Shown here: positions 1 to 12,999 of the stretch, piece by piece | How the letters are laid out: every line of letters starts with the position of its first letter | Position numbering within the stretch: the stretch's first letter is position 1 | Assembly (NCBI GenBank): GCA_023055355.1 | Contig: JALJCS010000018.1 | Span: 2,976,001-3,040,000 of the forward strand | DNA: 64,000 nt | Reading direction: 5' to 3' | From: Agelaius tricolor | Lineage: Eukaryota; Chordata; Aves; Passeriformes; Icteridae | The notes under the pieces: model-generated | Told to the model about the DNA's origin: nothing | What the model saw: only the letters and a program-made list of their open reading frames with translations | Databases searched by the model: none | Position numbers and translations under genes: made by a program

Positions 1-460
1 CCAGTGCCACATCCAGGCTTTGTTAAACACACCCAGGGATGGGGACTCCACCACCTCCCTGGGCAGCCATTCTAGAACTTTATCACTCTTTGTGTGAAAA
101 ACTTTTTCCTGATATCCAACCTGAATTTCCCTTGGTGCAGCTCGAGGCTGTGTGCTCTGGTTGTGTCAGTGCTGCTGGAGAAAGAGCCCAGCCCCAGCTG
201 AGCACAGGCCCCTTTCAGGAGCTGTGAGAGTGATGAGGGCAGCCCTGAGTCTCCTTTTCTCCAGGCTGAGCACCCCCAGCTCCCTCAGGGCTTCCTCCCA
301 GGGTTTGTGTTCCCAGCCCCTCTCCAGCCTCATTGTCCCCTCTGGATGTGCTCAGTGTCCCAAGGTCCTTCCCAAGCTGAGGGGCCAGAGCTGGGCACAG
401 CACTCAGGGTGTGCCCTCACAGTGCCCAGTGCAGGGGAAGGGTGCCCTCCCTGCCCCTGG
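1..460 (-). mobile_element. CR1-type LINE 3' fragment, antisense, cut by window edge
   Basis: Read on the minus strand this matches the typical 3' part of avian CR1 elements as I remember it: a block for the GGCTGCCCAGGGAGGTGGTGG end lies near 40-70 and the GC-rich upstream part continues to about 460. It starts before the window, so the 3' end is not visible. No intact reverse transcriptase frame is present. The family is recalled from pattern, not from a database match. Confidence 0.75.
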
Positions 461-790
461 ATGGAGCACCACTCCCGTGAGGAAAGGCTGAGAGAATTGG
501 GATTGCTCAGCCTGGAGAAGAAAAGCTCCAGGGTGACCTCACTGTGACCTTCCAGCACCTGAGGGAGTCTAAAATGAAAATGGAGAGAGACTGTGCAAGA
601 GAATGGAGTTACAGAACAATGGGGAATGGCTCCCACTGCCAGGGGGCAGGGGTGGATGGGATATTGGGAATCAGGAATTGTTCCCTGGGAGGGTGGGGAG
701 GCCCTGGCAGAGAAGCTGTGGCTGCCCTGGATCCCTGGAAGTGTCCAAGGCCAGGTTGGACATTGGGGCTTGGAGCAACCAGCCTAAGAA
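461..790 (+). mobile_element. CR1-type LINE fragment, sense orientation
   Basis: From about 480 the plus strand reads like the sense strand of a CR1 3' region, with a 'gaggctgag...ttcagcctggagaag'-like segment at 480-525 and a 'ccctggaagtgtccaaggccagg' segment near 735-757. It lies next to an oppositely oriented CR1 piece, so 1-790 is an inverted pair. The boundaries are approximate. Confidence 0.7.
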
Positions 791-2815
791 ATGACCAAAC
801 TGTGCAGTCAGACCTGTCTAACAGGGAATGCCCAGGTCCCACCCATCACCATCCTGAGGGTCCCTGTGATGGTAGGGTTTCTCAGACCTTTTTTGTAGGG
901 AGTAATGGTATGAACACAGCCTAAAATGCTGAAAAGGTTTTCTTCATTCATCAGTGGACAAAGCTGAAAATACACAAGTCTGTGGCTCCATGACCACCAA
1001 CTGCAATTGCTTTTGTTAAATAAAATAGAACTGTTTTAAAGCTGCTCATACTGTTGAACTTCCTTTCACCTGTTACTGAGGTGGGAGATGGCACATTAAC
1101 CTATCCTTTGGTTTAAGCAAAATATCCCCCTATAAACAATATAGATTTTGTCCTGGAAGCAAATTTAGATTGGATCTTTGGATACAAGATGCTACTGTTA
1201 GTAATTGCTGCTGGTCCATTTTTCCTCTGTTAAAGTATTTAGAAAAACAATCCCTTTGGAAGAATTATTACTACATTAAAAATGCATGATATTAAGTGAC
1301 TCATCACTATTTTTAATAGTAACTAAAAAGTGGTTTTCAGGCAGAACAGTTTTATGTATAAAATTTCACCACCTTTATTGGAAGCAAACCTGGCTTGAGT
1401 ATTAGCAGTAGCCAAATATAAACTTGGAACAGTCTAAATATACAGCATTAAGGTTGATAAATAGAATAATTCTGCTACCTTTGAGGTGACTGGAAACCCT
1501 GGGTACAGAGATGTAATAAGTTATGAGATAATGCAATATACATCTGGTTGAGATTGTTAATGTGTTTGGAATGGCCACAAATTATGGAGATTTTCCAGAC
1601 TGCACACATAAAACACTTGCTCTAAGACTCTGATGAATTTAAAGCCAATATATTTTTTTACAAAGGAGAAAAAACGTGTCAGCATTTTCAGAGGGGAAAA
1701 AAACCTACAATAAAATTGTAGCTCTTGTAACTCCATCCTTGTTCTACTTCTGTTCTAACACAATCTCTGTTCTACAGAAACTGTTAGGAGGGAGTAGGGA
1801 CATTTCAACTCATCTTAGGCTTTTTAAATTGCCTGGCCAGCCACTATGTTTCATTTTTTTTCCCCACCCAATCAAGTTTAATCCAATACTGTCAGTTTTA
1901 CAAGTTTTCCAGGAACCTCAATTACCTCCATTACCCACATTTCTCTCCTACCCTAAACGAGAATACAAACAAAAAAGAAGATAAACACTTGGTGAAGAGC
2001 TATTAATTCATAGAATGGTGACAGCTTGATGGGTTTGGATTTCATTCAAAAGCATCTGGATCCTCTTTGAGCAGGGTGAGTGAAGAAAACCTTTTTCCAT
2101 AAAAGATGACATGACAATGGTACAGGGCCCCACCAGACTAAGATCTCATAGTGATCATATTTTTCACTGCACATTTGTATTCTACAGCTCTATTCTGACC
2201 ATGATCAAGCTGGCATCTTTCCATGTTCTGTATTAGCTCAGGTTAATTTTTCCTCTAGTTATTTTAAATAAGGTGAAAGGCATTAAAGAGGTGAAATGCC
2301 TTGTAGAGAAACACAGTGCTGTAAAGGAGAAGACAGGAATTTGCTAATTCTAATCCCTAGACAAATATATAATAAGATTAAAACAAAGATGAAAGTGCAA
2401 ATTGCAGTCCTAAACCAACAACCCCAGATCCTTTGAAGCTATTCCAGCTGGCAACTTTGACTGCACAAGTCATTTGCTGGGGTGATTTTACTTCACCAGC
2501 CCCAAAAAGGTGAGATAGGGTAGCAGCTCTTTCCCTCTGGCTGCAGGGAAAAATCACTTCCTTTTTCCAGCAAATCTCCTTCCAACCAATATGACATTGA
2601 AAATAAATAGCTTTAGAGATTTATTATCTTCAGGATATTTATGAGTGTTCAATTAAAAAAAAACAAAACAAAGCATGCACACAGCAATAAAACAAATCCA
2701 AACAAGTGAAGGATTCACTTGGAGGAATAGATACAAATAATAGAATCAACACAGGGCATATTCCACAAGATCAGTATTCTACAAAGAAGAAAACTGAGTC
2801 AACTTCTCCATTCAG
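791..2815. other. Non-coding, AT-rich, nothing recognised
   Basis: AT-rich DNA on the 3' side of PCDHAC1. The open frames are short and look like chance. I see no RNA gene, no cadherin-like translation and no clear repeat. By position it should be intronic to all PCDHA transcripts, between the PCDHAC1 exon and exons further left. Confidence 0.6.
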
Positions 2816-3285
2816 AACAACACAGAATCACAGACTGGCTGAGGCTGGAAGGGATCTCTGGAGATTGGCTGGTCCAGCCCCACTTCCTAAGCAGGATCAG
2901 CCAAGCAGGTTGTCTGGGACCACATCCCAGATGGTTTTTGAATATCTGCAAGGGTGAAGACTTCACAACCTCCCTGGGCAACCTGTGCCAGTGCTCAGCA
3001 TCCTCAGAGTGGGAAAAAACCAACCAACCAAAGAAATCACTTCAGCTTAGACAGACCATCCTTCTCTTTTCTTCTCACTGGGCACCCTTGAAAAGAGCCT
3101 GGCTCTATTTTCACAGAGTAATGAGATCCCCCAGCCCCACAGCCTTGCCTCGCCTCTTCTCTTCTCTTCTCTTGGCTAAAATGTCCCAGCTCTCTGTCCT
3201 TTCACACATGAGAAATGCTTCAGTCCCTTTGCTATCTTAGAGGGCCACCACTGGCCTGTTCCAGTGACTCCACATCTGTCTTTTC
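2816..3285 (-). mobile_element. CR1-type LINE 3' end, antisense
   Basis: The plus strand starts with 'cacagaatcacaga' (2820-2833), the reverse complement of the ATTCTGTG-type microsatellite that ends CR1 elements. It continues with 'ctggaagggatctctggagat' and 'cctccctgggcaacctgtgccagtg', both typical antisense CR1 sequence. A 'cccagctctct' to 'gggccaccactggcctgttccag' segment at 3185-3265 extends it. It is 5' truncated and non-coding, as most CR1 copies are. Confidence 0.85.
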
Positions 3286-4999
3286 TTGAAATCACAAAGC
3301 TGAAAGACTGAATTCAAGCTTTTATTTAAATGCCTTCATACTACAGGTATGATCACAATCCTGCAAATTATTATCATCTGATGAAAACTGCTTTAACCAG
3401 AAGGATATTGCACCAATCTCCACATAACTTTTGGCTACAAAGCAGAACCTAAAAGCTGTCTGAAACACATTCCCAGGACACAGAGCAAACAGCTGTGTAG
3501 TTCAAAAGATGAAAAGCCCACTCAGCTGTAAGGCTTCCCTGCTCCCTTGCTTCTGACCCCAACAAAGGAATTGGAAAAGGTTGAGAAGTAACACCACAGA
3601 ACCTTTTGGAATCAGTTCCTTCGGGTTTTGTGAGGGAACATCATAAACTTTGATTTTGCAGGCTGGTGGGGCAAAGAGGTTTGACTCTTGCAGAGTAAGA
3701 AAGAAGCAAAAAGCCACTAAAAACAGTGTCAAGACCCATCAGACTGGCACCAGTCATAGGGGAGATGGAGGAACTAACAGATCAAAATATTAAAATCATT
3801 CCTTTGGAGAAGAAAGAATCCAAAGAACAAAAATATGTTCGTTTTCCTTAGAGAGACTGGTCAAAGACTACAGGCTTCAAACCTCCTTTTTCTTCTTTTT
3901 TCTCTCTTTTTTTTTTTTTAATATACCTTCTTTCTATGATATTTAACTTCCAGTTGCCTTATTAGCAAAATTTGCTTTTATTCTCCAAATGCCTCTGATA
4001 GCACCAAATCTTTGAGCTATTGCCCTGCCTGTTCTTTGCCTTACAAATTCTCAATTAAATACCTTATTTCCCATGTGCCTGCTTGCACCCTTTTTAGTTT
4101 GGGTGCTGGATTTTGTCACCATTCTTTTGATTAATTGCAATTTTAAATAATCTTTAGCAAGTCACAACTCCTTTTGTTATTTTGAAACAAGCAATCTGTA
4201 ACCCCAGAAATTAACACAGTTAATCCACACTAAAATCCAGCAGCTTGTCTCCAATGGGAAGCAGAGGATGAACAAGGCATTGGCACAAAAACATGGCACA
4301 CATGGACCAATGATACCCTAGAGCCACCATCCCATTTTATGGCAATTAATATTTTTTTTTATTTTCCTCTGTTTTCAGTATCTTGAGTGTGATTGAATAT
4401 GTGACAAATTACTCAAGGGAATGGAAATTGCTGTCACCAAGGAAGAACCAAAACAGTGAGAGTTTAAAATCCTCAGTTCCCCACTACCTGATTTCCATCA
4501 TAGATTTCTGAAAGAACTGATAAATAAAAGCATAGGGATGAAGAGAATTTGTTTTGGCTTAGGTTTTGGGGGAGGGTTTAATATAAACCTGTCAAGTCTG
4601 AAGAAGCATAATCTCATTGAAGAAAACCAGCTGTAGATATTAATTTCAATTGGTGAAATCCAGCCTGTGTGACCACAAACCCATTACCTGTTTGTCTGGA
4701 TACAAATTTGGAGGAAGAACTAAAAGAGAAATGAAGGTACACTGAAAAGGAAGGAAAATAGTCATAGATTATCAAAGACAACAATTTGCTAGACTGGTTT
4801 TCAATTCTCCTCAATAGAAACCAACTAAAATTCATCTCATCTATTCTGATTTTAGTAAAACATTGAATACAGTGCAGCATTAAAAGTTTAAGAGTTGGGC
4901 TATTCTAACAGCAGTTCCAGAGGACAATCATATGGAATCATTCACTTTAAAGTAAAGGTCATTTATTTACTCTCAGTGCTGTCTGTAGGCTTTGTCTAA

Positions 5000-5053
5000 A
5001 CATATATATAGAGAGAGATAGAAATAGATATATAGATATATAAATATATATAA
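5000..5053. repeat. TA/GA-rich simple repeat
   Basis: An imperfect run of TA and GATA-like units: 'acatatatatagagagagatag' followed by 'atagatatatagatatata'. It is low complexity, with no sign of function. Confidence 0.85.
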
Positions 5054-7402
5054 AACAAAGATGAACAGGATGATTTGTTCTGAGCAGGTGACTAAGACTT
5101 TAAGACTTTTTAACATCTAAGGCTCAAACATCCAGCATTTAGATGGATGAATTTAGGCAGAAGAACTATCTTGGGAATTAACCTTTACCCATGCATCTCT
5201 ACCCCCAAAGAAGTTGTGCAATAATACCTATGTGACTGATTAATCAACTTATTAAAACTATGGAGGAGGTAATTGGCCTCCCAAGAGGAATCAGGTGAGG
5301 TATTCCCTATGACCTGGGCAAGGAAATATTCCTGTGTACATAAGAAGTCTTTTCTCTGAAACATATGTAAGTCTGGTCACATATTTGCAAGAAAAGCAAG
5401 AAATATATATCCAAAAATTAAAAACTGATGCTGAGAAGGGATATCAGCATAACCAGAAAAGTGCAGAGGTGGCCATAGGAAAAAAGACTGAAAGAGATCA
5501 ACTTGTTTAGCTTGGTCAAACAAAGGCTAAGAAAGGATCTGATTGCTTTCTAAGCCATGGCTAAAACAAGGGAAAAGAGGGAAAGAACTGCTCATACTAA
5601 AAGGGAATTGCTGGCACAAAATCAAAAGTCTACAAACTCATAGCAAAGAACAGTTGGCAGGATGTCAGAAGAGCATTTCAAAGCCTTAGAGGAATAACTT
5701 TCCAATAGGAATAATGGGAACAGTCTAGTGAATTTTGTAATTAAAATTATTATTTTTACAATTAAAATGTAAATATTTGAATTCAAATATTTAAGATTAA
5801 ATTGTGACTGATACAGGAAAGGACTGGGCTTGATCTAAATGATGTTTTCTTGTGTTATTCTTTCATACAGGGATTACCCTTCCTTGGCCCACATCACCAT
5901 TCAACCCCATCCTTCCCTTCCCCTTATCCATCTCCAAATACAATCATATTACTCTCCACATCCCCTCAAGCCCTTTGTCTCAACCAGCTCCTCTTGACAC
6001 TCTCCCTTCCCCTACCTCTAAAATAACACTCCAAGGCAGGCATCAGACAAGAAAAGTCAGAAGTCAGGGTCAGAAGGAGGCACTTTCCCTTGGTGAATTT
6101 TCTCTAATCACTGCTGCTTCTAGGATTTTCTGGGCCTGACCCCAAGAGTAACTTTCATAGCCAAGAAATCTTCCTAAAAACTGATTTCTTGTAACATGGA
6201 CATGAGGCTGCTGGTTCTGGACAGGTTTTTATTAGCACTGACAGGAGGAATTGGGGAAGTGCTTCACTCTTACACTTGCTGTGTTGTTCCCATCAGAACG
6301 AGCCACGGGGAGGGCTTGACACACATCTGCTCTTCACTTGTGTGAGGAAGCCACTGATGCTTAGCCTGCAGCAGTTCAGCCTCAATTGCCAGCCTGTCTC
6401 AATGGAAGTGGATCCATTTTTGTCACAGGAAATGCATGCCATGCTGTGCAAAATTATTCCACTCCCATTACAGTTGAGTGAGAAAAATTCTCCATTGCAA
6501 GGTTTGCATCTATTTTTGGGTGCAACCTAAATATCGAATGCCAAGTCACAGAGAGGTCACTGTGCTCTGAATGTAGAAATATCTCACAGGCCTTTTGTGC
6601 AGCACAATGGCCAACACAAGCAAACAAAAGAACTGGAGCAATCCATGGCTACATGACAATCCAAGAAATCAGTCAGGGAAGCACTGCTTACTTTAGTAAT
6701 CACTCCTGCCTTTGTATCTCACACAGCACAGCAGCGTGCCCAGCTCTTCACTTAGCTGCCATTTATGCCATGCTGCAGAAAGACACAACAAAATACTGGA
6801 AAAGATACAATTACAGTTTACTCTACTGCTCTTATGGCCATACACAGAGCTATTCATAGCTCTAACCCAAATAGAAAACATAAAAGCACAAATGGGTCTC
6901 ATGTGTCTGCATGTGTAAAAACATTCAAGCCTATTGTTTAATTCAGTAGCAAAAGCAGAATAAGAGTAAAGAAATCCACCCGAATTCTGGAAATACACCT
7001 AATTTCTGGAAATTCAATTGAATTTTCATATATGCAGCCCTTTTTCTATTCTACATGCACTGAAAATTGTAATCACCTTCTCAATTAAAAAAACCCAAGA
7101 AAATAAAAATCAGGTATTTTAAAAGACATTTTACAATTCTGCTGAAATTGTAATTTAAAAATTTTCAGTGCTTTGAATGATAACTATGAAGTTGCTCCTA
7201 GTGCCTTTTAAATATTTGTTGCTTTCTTTTTGTTACATTTCTATTCTTAGGGACCAATAAAATCACCCCTCCTCAAAAGCTCAAAGGGTCATATAGGTTT
7301 ATATTTTTAATTCCAAATGGGTCAGTCTGAAAGCACTTACAGATTGCATTTAGTCAACATCCAAAATTAAATTTTAATTTTTTTAACTGAAATTTCTAAT
7401 GG

Positions 7403-7560
7403 TACATACATACACACACACATATATATGTGTGTGTATAAACTTTATATATATTTTATATTTATATATATATATATATAAACTTTATACATATTCTATA
7501 TATATTATATGTATATAATATGTATTTTATATATTATTATCTATATCTATAAAGTTAATT
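7403..7560. repeat. CA/TG and TA microsatellite cluster
   Basis: A short (CA)n stretch passes into 'atatatatgtgtgtgtata' and then about 120 bases of TA-rich repeat with 'ctttata' spacers. The CA and TG arms are self-complementary and could form a hairpin. Confidence 0.9.
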
Positions 7561-9821
7561 CTACAGCTCAAATGCCACTGGAATGATCAGCACCAAATTA
7601 ATAATAACCATATTAACAAACATTATTTTGGTTTCAAGGGTAGATGGATTTTTACAGTCTCTGCCTCTTCTCCCCTACTCAGCTCAATTAATGTAAAGCC
7701 TTTGGACTTTCCACATAAGCCATATTTATGGTTGCCCATCTCTGAGTATTAGAAGCCAAGGAAATAAAATTGCCAAAGATGACATCTGGGATTTATTTTG
7801 CCCACTATCAAAAGCTGCAAAAAGGTGTCTCATGATACAAGTTTAAAAATTCACCTGAATGACTGAAATACAGGAAGATGCAATGAGCCACATCACAGTT
7901 GTTCAGATTATGGAGATTAGGGATACTTGGGTATTTTTATTATCATTTGGTTCTTTAATGTGTTGGTAGCCTGAGTTTCCAGATCTTGCTCAACTGGAAC
8001 AAAGAAATGAGTTGTGAGGTGTTTTGAGGGTTTTTGTTTGGTTTTCTTTGTTGTTATGTGTATGTCATCACTATTTTTAGTTTTGCAATTATGAACTACT
8101 CTCCAGCCAAAGTTACACCCCCCAGACACTGTCAGGGCTCTCTCAGACGCCTTCTGAGTCAAGATATTGCCAGAACACTTTCCTTTCCCCATTACAAAGG
8201 TTCTAACCCAACTTTCTTTGGTTTTCAGATCCTCAGATAATCAATGATGTTCCCAAAGTATCCAATGCATTAGGTACAGATTCTCCACATACTGCCAACT
8301 GCTATTTTCCTAGGCTCTACAGTTTCTTCAGGAATGACATCAACTCTTCTTCTTTTGCAAGACCTTGGTATTCCACACACCCCTCTTTGAACAGTGAGAA
8401 ACCCACAACACCTGCAACCCCCTGCTACTACAGAGAACAAAATTTAAAACTAATTATGACTGATTAAATACTAGGAAAACCATCATCTGTAAATCAAATC
8501 TGGTCAGCACATAAATAAGGGAAGGCATGATGAACTTATTGCATAGTGAAGATCAAATTTGGAATTTATCTAGGAGGGAAAGCTTACCAAAATTCACTAC
8601 CTGGAAACTTAAGAGTAATAAACCAAAATGTTATGTGGTTGAATGTATATTTGATTGTCCAAAGCAGTTATTGAAGCTACCCTTACATCAAGGTTCAAAA
8701 AGGAGCTGGGCATTTACATATATTTAAAGATACAATAAAGATTTCAAAGGTGAAAATAAATATAATGGCTATAGATTTAGGACAGCCTCTAATAGTTGTA
8801 AACTAGAATTAAAAAACAACAGCAGAAAGCAGAGTGCACCATGTCTGTCTAACCTGAGTTCTTACATTTCCCTTGGAAACACCTGGAGCAGCTCCTACCA
8901 CACACAGAGCACTGGCCTGCACAGACCCAACAGAGGTTGGTTACTGTTATGCACACCAAGGAATTTGACAGTCTGTAGGCAAAACATCTCAAAACTTCAT
9001 AAAAATATAAAGACAACTCACAGGGCCTATTAAAAATAGATATAAGACAAGAGAATCTTGGACAAGTAATGCAGCAACGCCCAGCAGATCAGGCCTGCAG
9101 ACACAGCCCACCATGTGGCCCTACACTGTGATCACTGGAAGATATTCTCTCCTGTGAAATCACTCATCACACTATTGAGAAGAAACCAGCTTGGTCAGAG
9201 GCACAGAAGAGAATTGTTTTAGATTCACAAAACCTATGGATTGCTTGGAAAGTGAGATGAGTGCTCCAAGTCACACTTCCTAAAGAGGTGCTGGCTATGG
9301 GATTACAGCTATTCCACCGCAGAGCTACCTCAGGCATTGAAAACCAGCATCTTGGCTCAACAAACTATTTCCCTTCAAGAAAAAAAATCTCAGGAATGTC
9401 AGGGCAGGGGTAAAAAAAAAAAATTAAAAAATAAAATCACAGACTCTACACAGTGTATTCTAGAACCACCCATTGATTAGAAACTTGCATGGACTTGTAT
9501 CATGCCCCTACTTAGCTTGCTGAAGACAATGGCTTGGCTTGCAAGGTATTTTGTTTTCACTTACACCTTTACCTTCAGTTGTGTCTGAAAGTCCTTAATG
9601 TTTACAGCGGCAAAAAAAATCTCTTTTGTCATCCCATGACAATATTTCAGCCAAAGAGATTCTTTGCTTTAGGAAATACATAAAAGAAACTGAAATTTCC
9701 TTCAGGTGCCATGAATTGATGGCTGTTTTCCTGCAAATGCCCTCAGTATGTACTGAGCAGCCTAGTGCAGGCACGAGACCACGTGCCTGGGAGAAAACAG
9801 GTGAAAGGAAGAAGCACTTAC

Positions 9822-12236
9822 CACGAGGACAGCGCTCAACCGGTCACTTTGGACCTGCTGCACTTGGATGCAGGGTCCTGGCACTTGTAACCTTGAGCCA
9901 CTGGGAACATTCCCAGCATCTCCATTGGGGATGCTGCTGTTACCAGGCCCAAGACCTACAGATGCCCTGTACAGGTAGGTGTGAGTGAGTTTACCCACAC
10001 CAGTGACCTCCAGCATGTCCGGTGGGAAGTGGGAGCTGGGCAGCATGTGCACACTGTAGCAATACTTTTTATAGTCCTCAGCTGGGCAGCAGCAGCCACT
10101 GCAGCAGCAAGTCCGGCACCGGCAGAGCCGGACGATGGCGAGGAAGAAGATGAACGCCGCGAAGATGAACGAGACACAGGCAAGGGAAACGATCAAGTAG
10201 ATGTTGGTGGCATTGAGCAGTGGCGGTGGCTCCCCGCTGTCATCGAAGTCGGGCAGTGCCTGGGGCAGGGTGTCAGCCAGCAGGATGCCCACTGTCACCG
10301 TGGAGGAGAGCGGTGGATCCCCGTGGTCCCGCACCACCACCACCACCTTGTGCTTGAGGAAGTCGGTGGAGCGCATGGAGCGCGTGGTGCGCAGCTCGCC
10401 GGTGTGCGGCGACAGCTGGAACAGGGTGGAGTCGGAGGAATGGGCCAGGTGATAGGAAAGCCAGGCGTTCTGTGCATTGTCCTCGTCATCTGCCACCACT
10501 TTGGTCACCAGGTAGTCCTCATCAGCCAGGCGGGGCACAACTTCCACAGCTACTGAGCCGTTCTGGCTGGTGGGGTACAGGATGGCCGGGGCATTGTCAT
10601 TCTGGTCTGAGATGTAAACATTCACTCTTATGGCAGCACTCAAGGCTGGTAACCCGTTGTCCTTGGCTTCCACTTGGAAATGGAAGCTCCTAAGCTGCTC
10701 AAAATCAAAGGCACGTTTTGCATAGATGCTCCCATTGGCCAAGTTCATAGACAAAAAGCTGGTCAGGGCACTGCCTGCAACTGTGGAATTCCTGAGCGTG
10801 TAAGAGACCCGTCCATTCTCCCCTATATCAGGGTCAGATGCCGAGACCTGGTAGAGAAAAGCACCAAGTGGATTGTTCTCCTCCACAAACACATCGAATG
10901 CGTCAGCACCAAAGACAGGAGGGTTATCATTCACGTCAGAAATCTGCACCCAAACAGTCTTCTGGGTGGTGAGAGGAGGAGAACCCAAGTCCGTGGCAGT
11001 AATGGTGATGTTGTACTCACTGATCAGCTCTCGGTCCAGAAGCTCACTGGTGACAAGGCTGTAGTAGTTTTGAAGGGAAGGCTTTAACTGGAAGGGAAGG
11101 TTTTCAGAGATCTGGCAGGTTACTTTCCCATTCTCCCCAGGGTCCTTATCCAAAATACTCAGCAGAGCTATCACTGTGCCAGGAACAGCATCTTCAGGAA
11201 TGGGACTGGAAAGGGATGTAATTGTAATCTCTGGGCCATGATTGTTCACATCTGTGATTTCCACCAGCAGCTTAGCTGTGCTGGACATGCCAAATGCCCC
11301 ATTATCCCTTGCCTCAATCAGCATCTCGAGAAGGGGTCTCTGAACAGCTAAAACGCCATTGACTGTCACCTCCCCAGTGTGTGGGTGAATTGAGAACATT
11401 CGCTGTAAGTCAGCAGAAGTTGTATTGCTAAAGGAATACCTGACCTCTCCATTTGGACCTTCATCCAAGTCCGTGGCATGCACTTGGACTACCAAAGTGC
11501 CACTGGGGGAGTTCTCCAAGATGCTCGCCCTGTAGACCGAGTGCTCAAATTCTGGTGCATTGTCATTGGTATCCAGCACAGTCACAATGACTGGGACATC
11601 ACCAGACTTTGGAGGGTTCCCACCATCTTTGGCTGTAAGCACAAGTCTGTGAGTGGCTTGCTGCTCCCTGTCTAAGGCTTTCTTCAGCACCAATTCAGGA
11701 TATTTACTCCCATCCCCGCGTATCTGCATTTCCAGATAGAAATGTTCATCAGGGCTCAGAGTATAATTCTGGACACTGTTAGCACCTTCATCCAGATCTT
11801 GGGCGGTGGGGAGTGTAAACCGTGCCCCAGGTGACAGGAACTCCGGGATGTTTATATGATATTCACTTAAGGGGAAGCTGGGGGAGTTGTCATTTATGTC
11901 CAAGACTTTGAATTCCATCCTGTAAAGCTCTAGAGGGTTTTCTAACACAAGCTCGTAATTCAGAAGACAGACAGACTTTAACTCACAAAGCTGCTCTCTG
12001 TCTATGGGCTCGTTAACAGACAAAGCCCCTGTGCTGGCATTTATATTAAAATATTGCTTACTTGAACCGGTGATCATGCGAAATTTCCGAGCTGAAAGTG
12101 TAGCTGCATCTATTCCTAAATCCTTTGCTATGTTCCCAACAGCCGCTCCACGCTCTGTTTCCTCGGCGATGGAATACACTATTTGCCCGTCCGCGGTGCA
12201 GCAAATAAGGCAGAAAACCATTAAATAGCCCCGCAT
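9822..12236 (-). CDS. PCDHAC1: Protocadherin alpha-C1 variable exon (first coding exon)
   Basis: Encodes 805 residues of a clustered protocadherin, a homophilic cell-recognition protein of neuronal membranes. Visible order: signal peptide about 1-17, then six cadherin repeats with calcium motifs DINDNSP (113-119), DTNDNAP (222-228), DVNNHGP (329-335), DVNDNPP (434-440) and DQNDNAP (544-550). The membrane helix is about 678-703 and is followed by a cysteine-rich stretch, CRCRTCCCSGCCC (705-717). The ortholog is identified by features I recall in mammalian alpha-C1: EETERG near the N-terminus, EFL(S/T)PGARFTLP in EC2 and THTYLYRAS in the tail. The exon ends at 9822 in GTG followed by GTAAGT, exactly on a codon boundary, ready to join the alpha constant exon. 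The EC3 motif is altered (NNHGP for NDNAP). It is less GC-rich than the ordinary alphas and shows none of their shared blocks, so it appears to lie outside their gene conversion. Confidence 0.95.
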
Positions 12237-12720
12237 GCTTCCTCCCCTGGCTCAGCTCCCCGCAGACCGGCTCAGCAGGAACATAATCCAGAATTTCAGC
12301 GAACACCCCAAGTTCCCGGCGCGAGGGAGCGATCGCGCACCGGGGCGCACCGGCGGCAAGTTCGGTGCAGGCGCGGGAGGCTCCGCGGCGGCTCCGCTCC
12401 CCCCGGGCCGTGCCGCCGGCTGCCGTGCGGGGCTCGGCGGCAGCTCCGCAGCGCTGCGCCCGCCGCCGCCGCTCGCTGTGACCGGAGCGCCGGCCCCGCG
12501 CGGTTCTTAGACGGGCAGCGGCGGCGGCGGCGCCACCCAGAGGCCGCGGAGACACCGGCGGCACCGGGGGAGGGGGCTGCGCTCCCCCCGCCGCCGCTGT
12601 CCCGCCGGCCGGCGGCGGCTTCTCCTCCCCTCCTCTTCTCCGTCTCCTTTTTTAACGCCCCGACGGAGATGGAGCGGGGGGCTGCGCGCAGCCGAGTGCG
12701 CGTCATGGATGTGCTCCCGT
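12237..12720 (-). promoter_or_regulatory. PCDHAC1: PCDHAC1 5' UTR/promoter CpG-rich region
   Basis: A CpG-dense, GC-rich block directly upstream of the PCDHAC1 start codon (which has A at -3). At 12671-12685 the plus strand carries GGAGCGGGGGGCTGC, which fits the CTCF core consensus at about 11 of 15 positions. Mammalian alpha-C1 is known to have a CTCF-bound promoter element. Assigning this site to that role is inference, and its orientation is opposite to the gene. Confidence 0.5.
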
Positions 12721-12962
12721 GAAAAAGAGAGGCAGAGCAGAGCCCCCTCCTCCCTCCGCTCCTTGCGGGAGAGGCAGCGAGAGGATGCGCTGTCAGAGAA
12801 CGGCGGTGGAAGGGAAAGGTGGATGAGAAGTGACAGGCATCGGCTAAACATGGGTCAGCACAGCCCAGCCACGCTCCGGCTGAGCACAACATTTCCCAGA
12901 GGGGGTTTAAGAGCACAATTAGAGGAGGCAGTCGACTCTACTACCCCTGTTAAACTTTACGG

Positions 12963-12965
12963 AAA

Positions 12966-12997
<32 letters not shown>

Positions 12998-12999
12998 GG
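12963..12999. repeat. A27 followed by G10 homopolymer
   Basis: A run of 27 A (12963-12989) is followed directly by 10 G (12990-12999). Length is likely to be unstable and prone to sequencing error. No flanking target-site duplication or retroposed gene body was seen. Confidence 0.9.

Larger units (their letters stand above)
3286..9821. other. Non-coding intronic stretch 3' of PCDHAC1
   Basis: About 6.5 kb of AT-rich DNA without a supportable gene. It contains AT-rich and CA/TA simple repeats, annotated separately, and scattered homopolymers. The longest frames have no recognisable domain. The stretch immediately left of 9822 is the start of the intron that PCDHAC1 transcripts would splice out. 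Confidence 0.6.
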
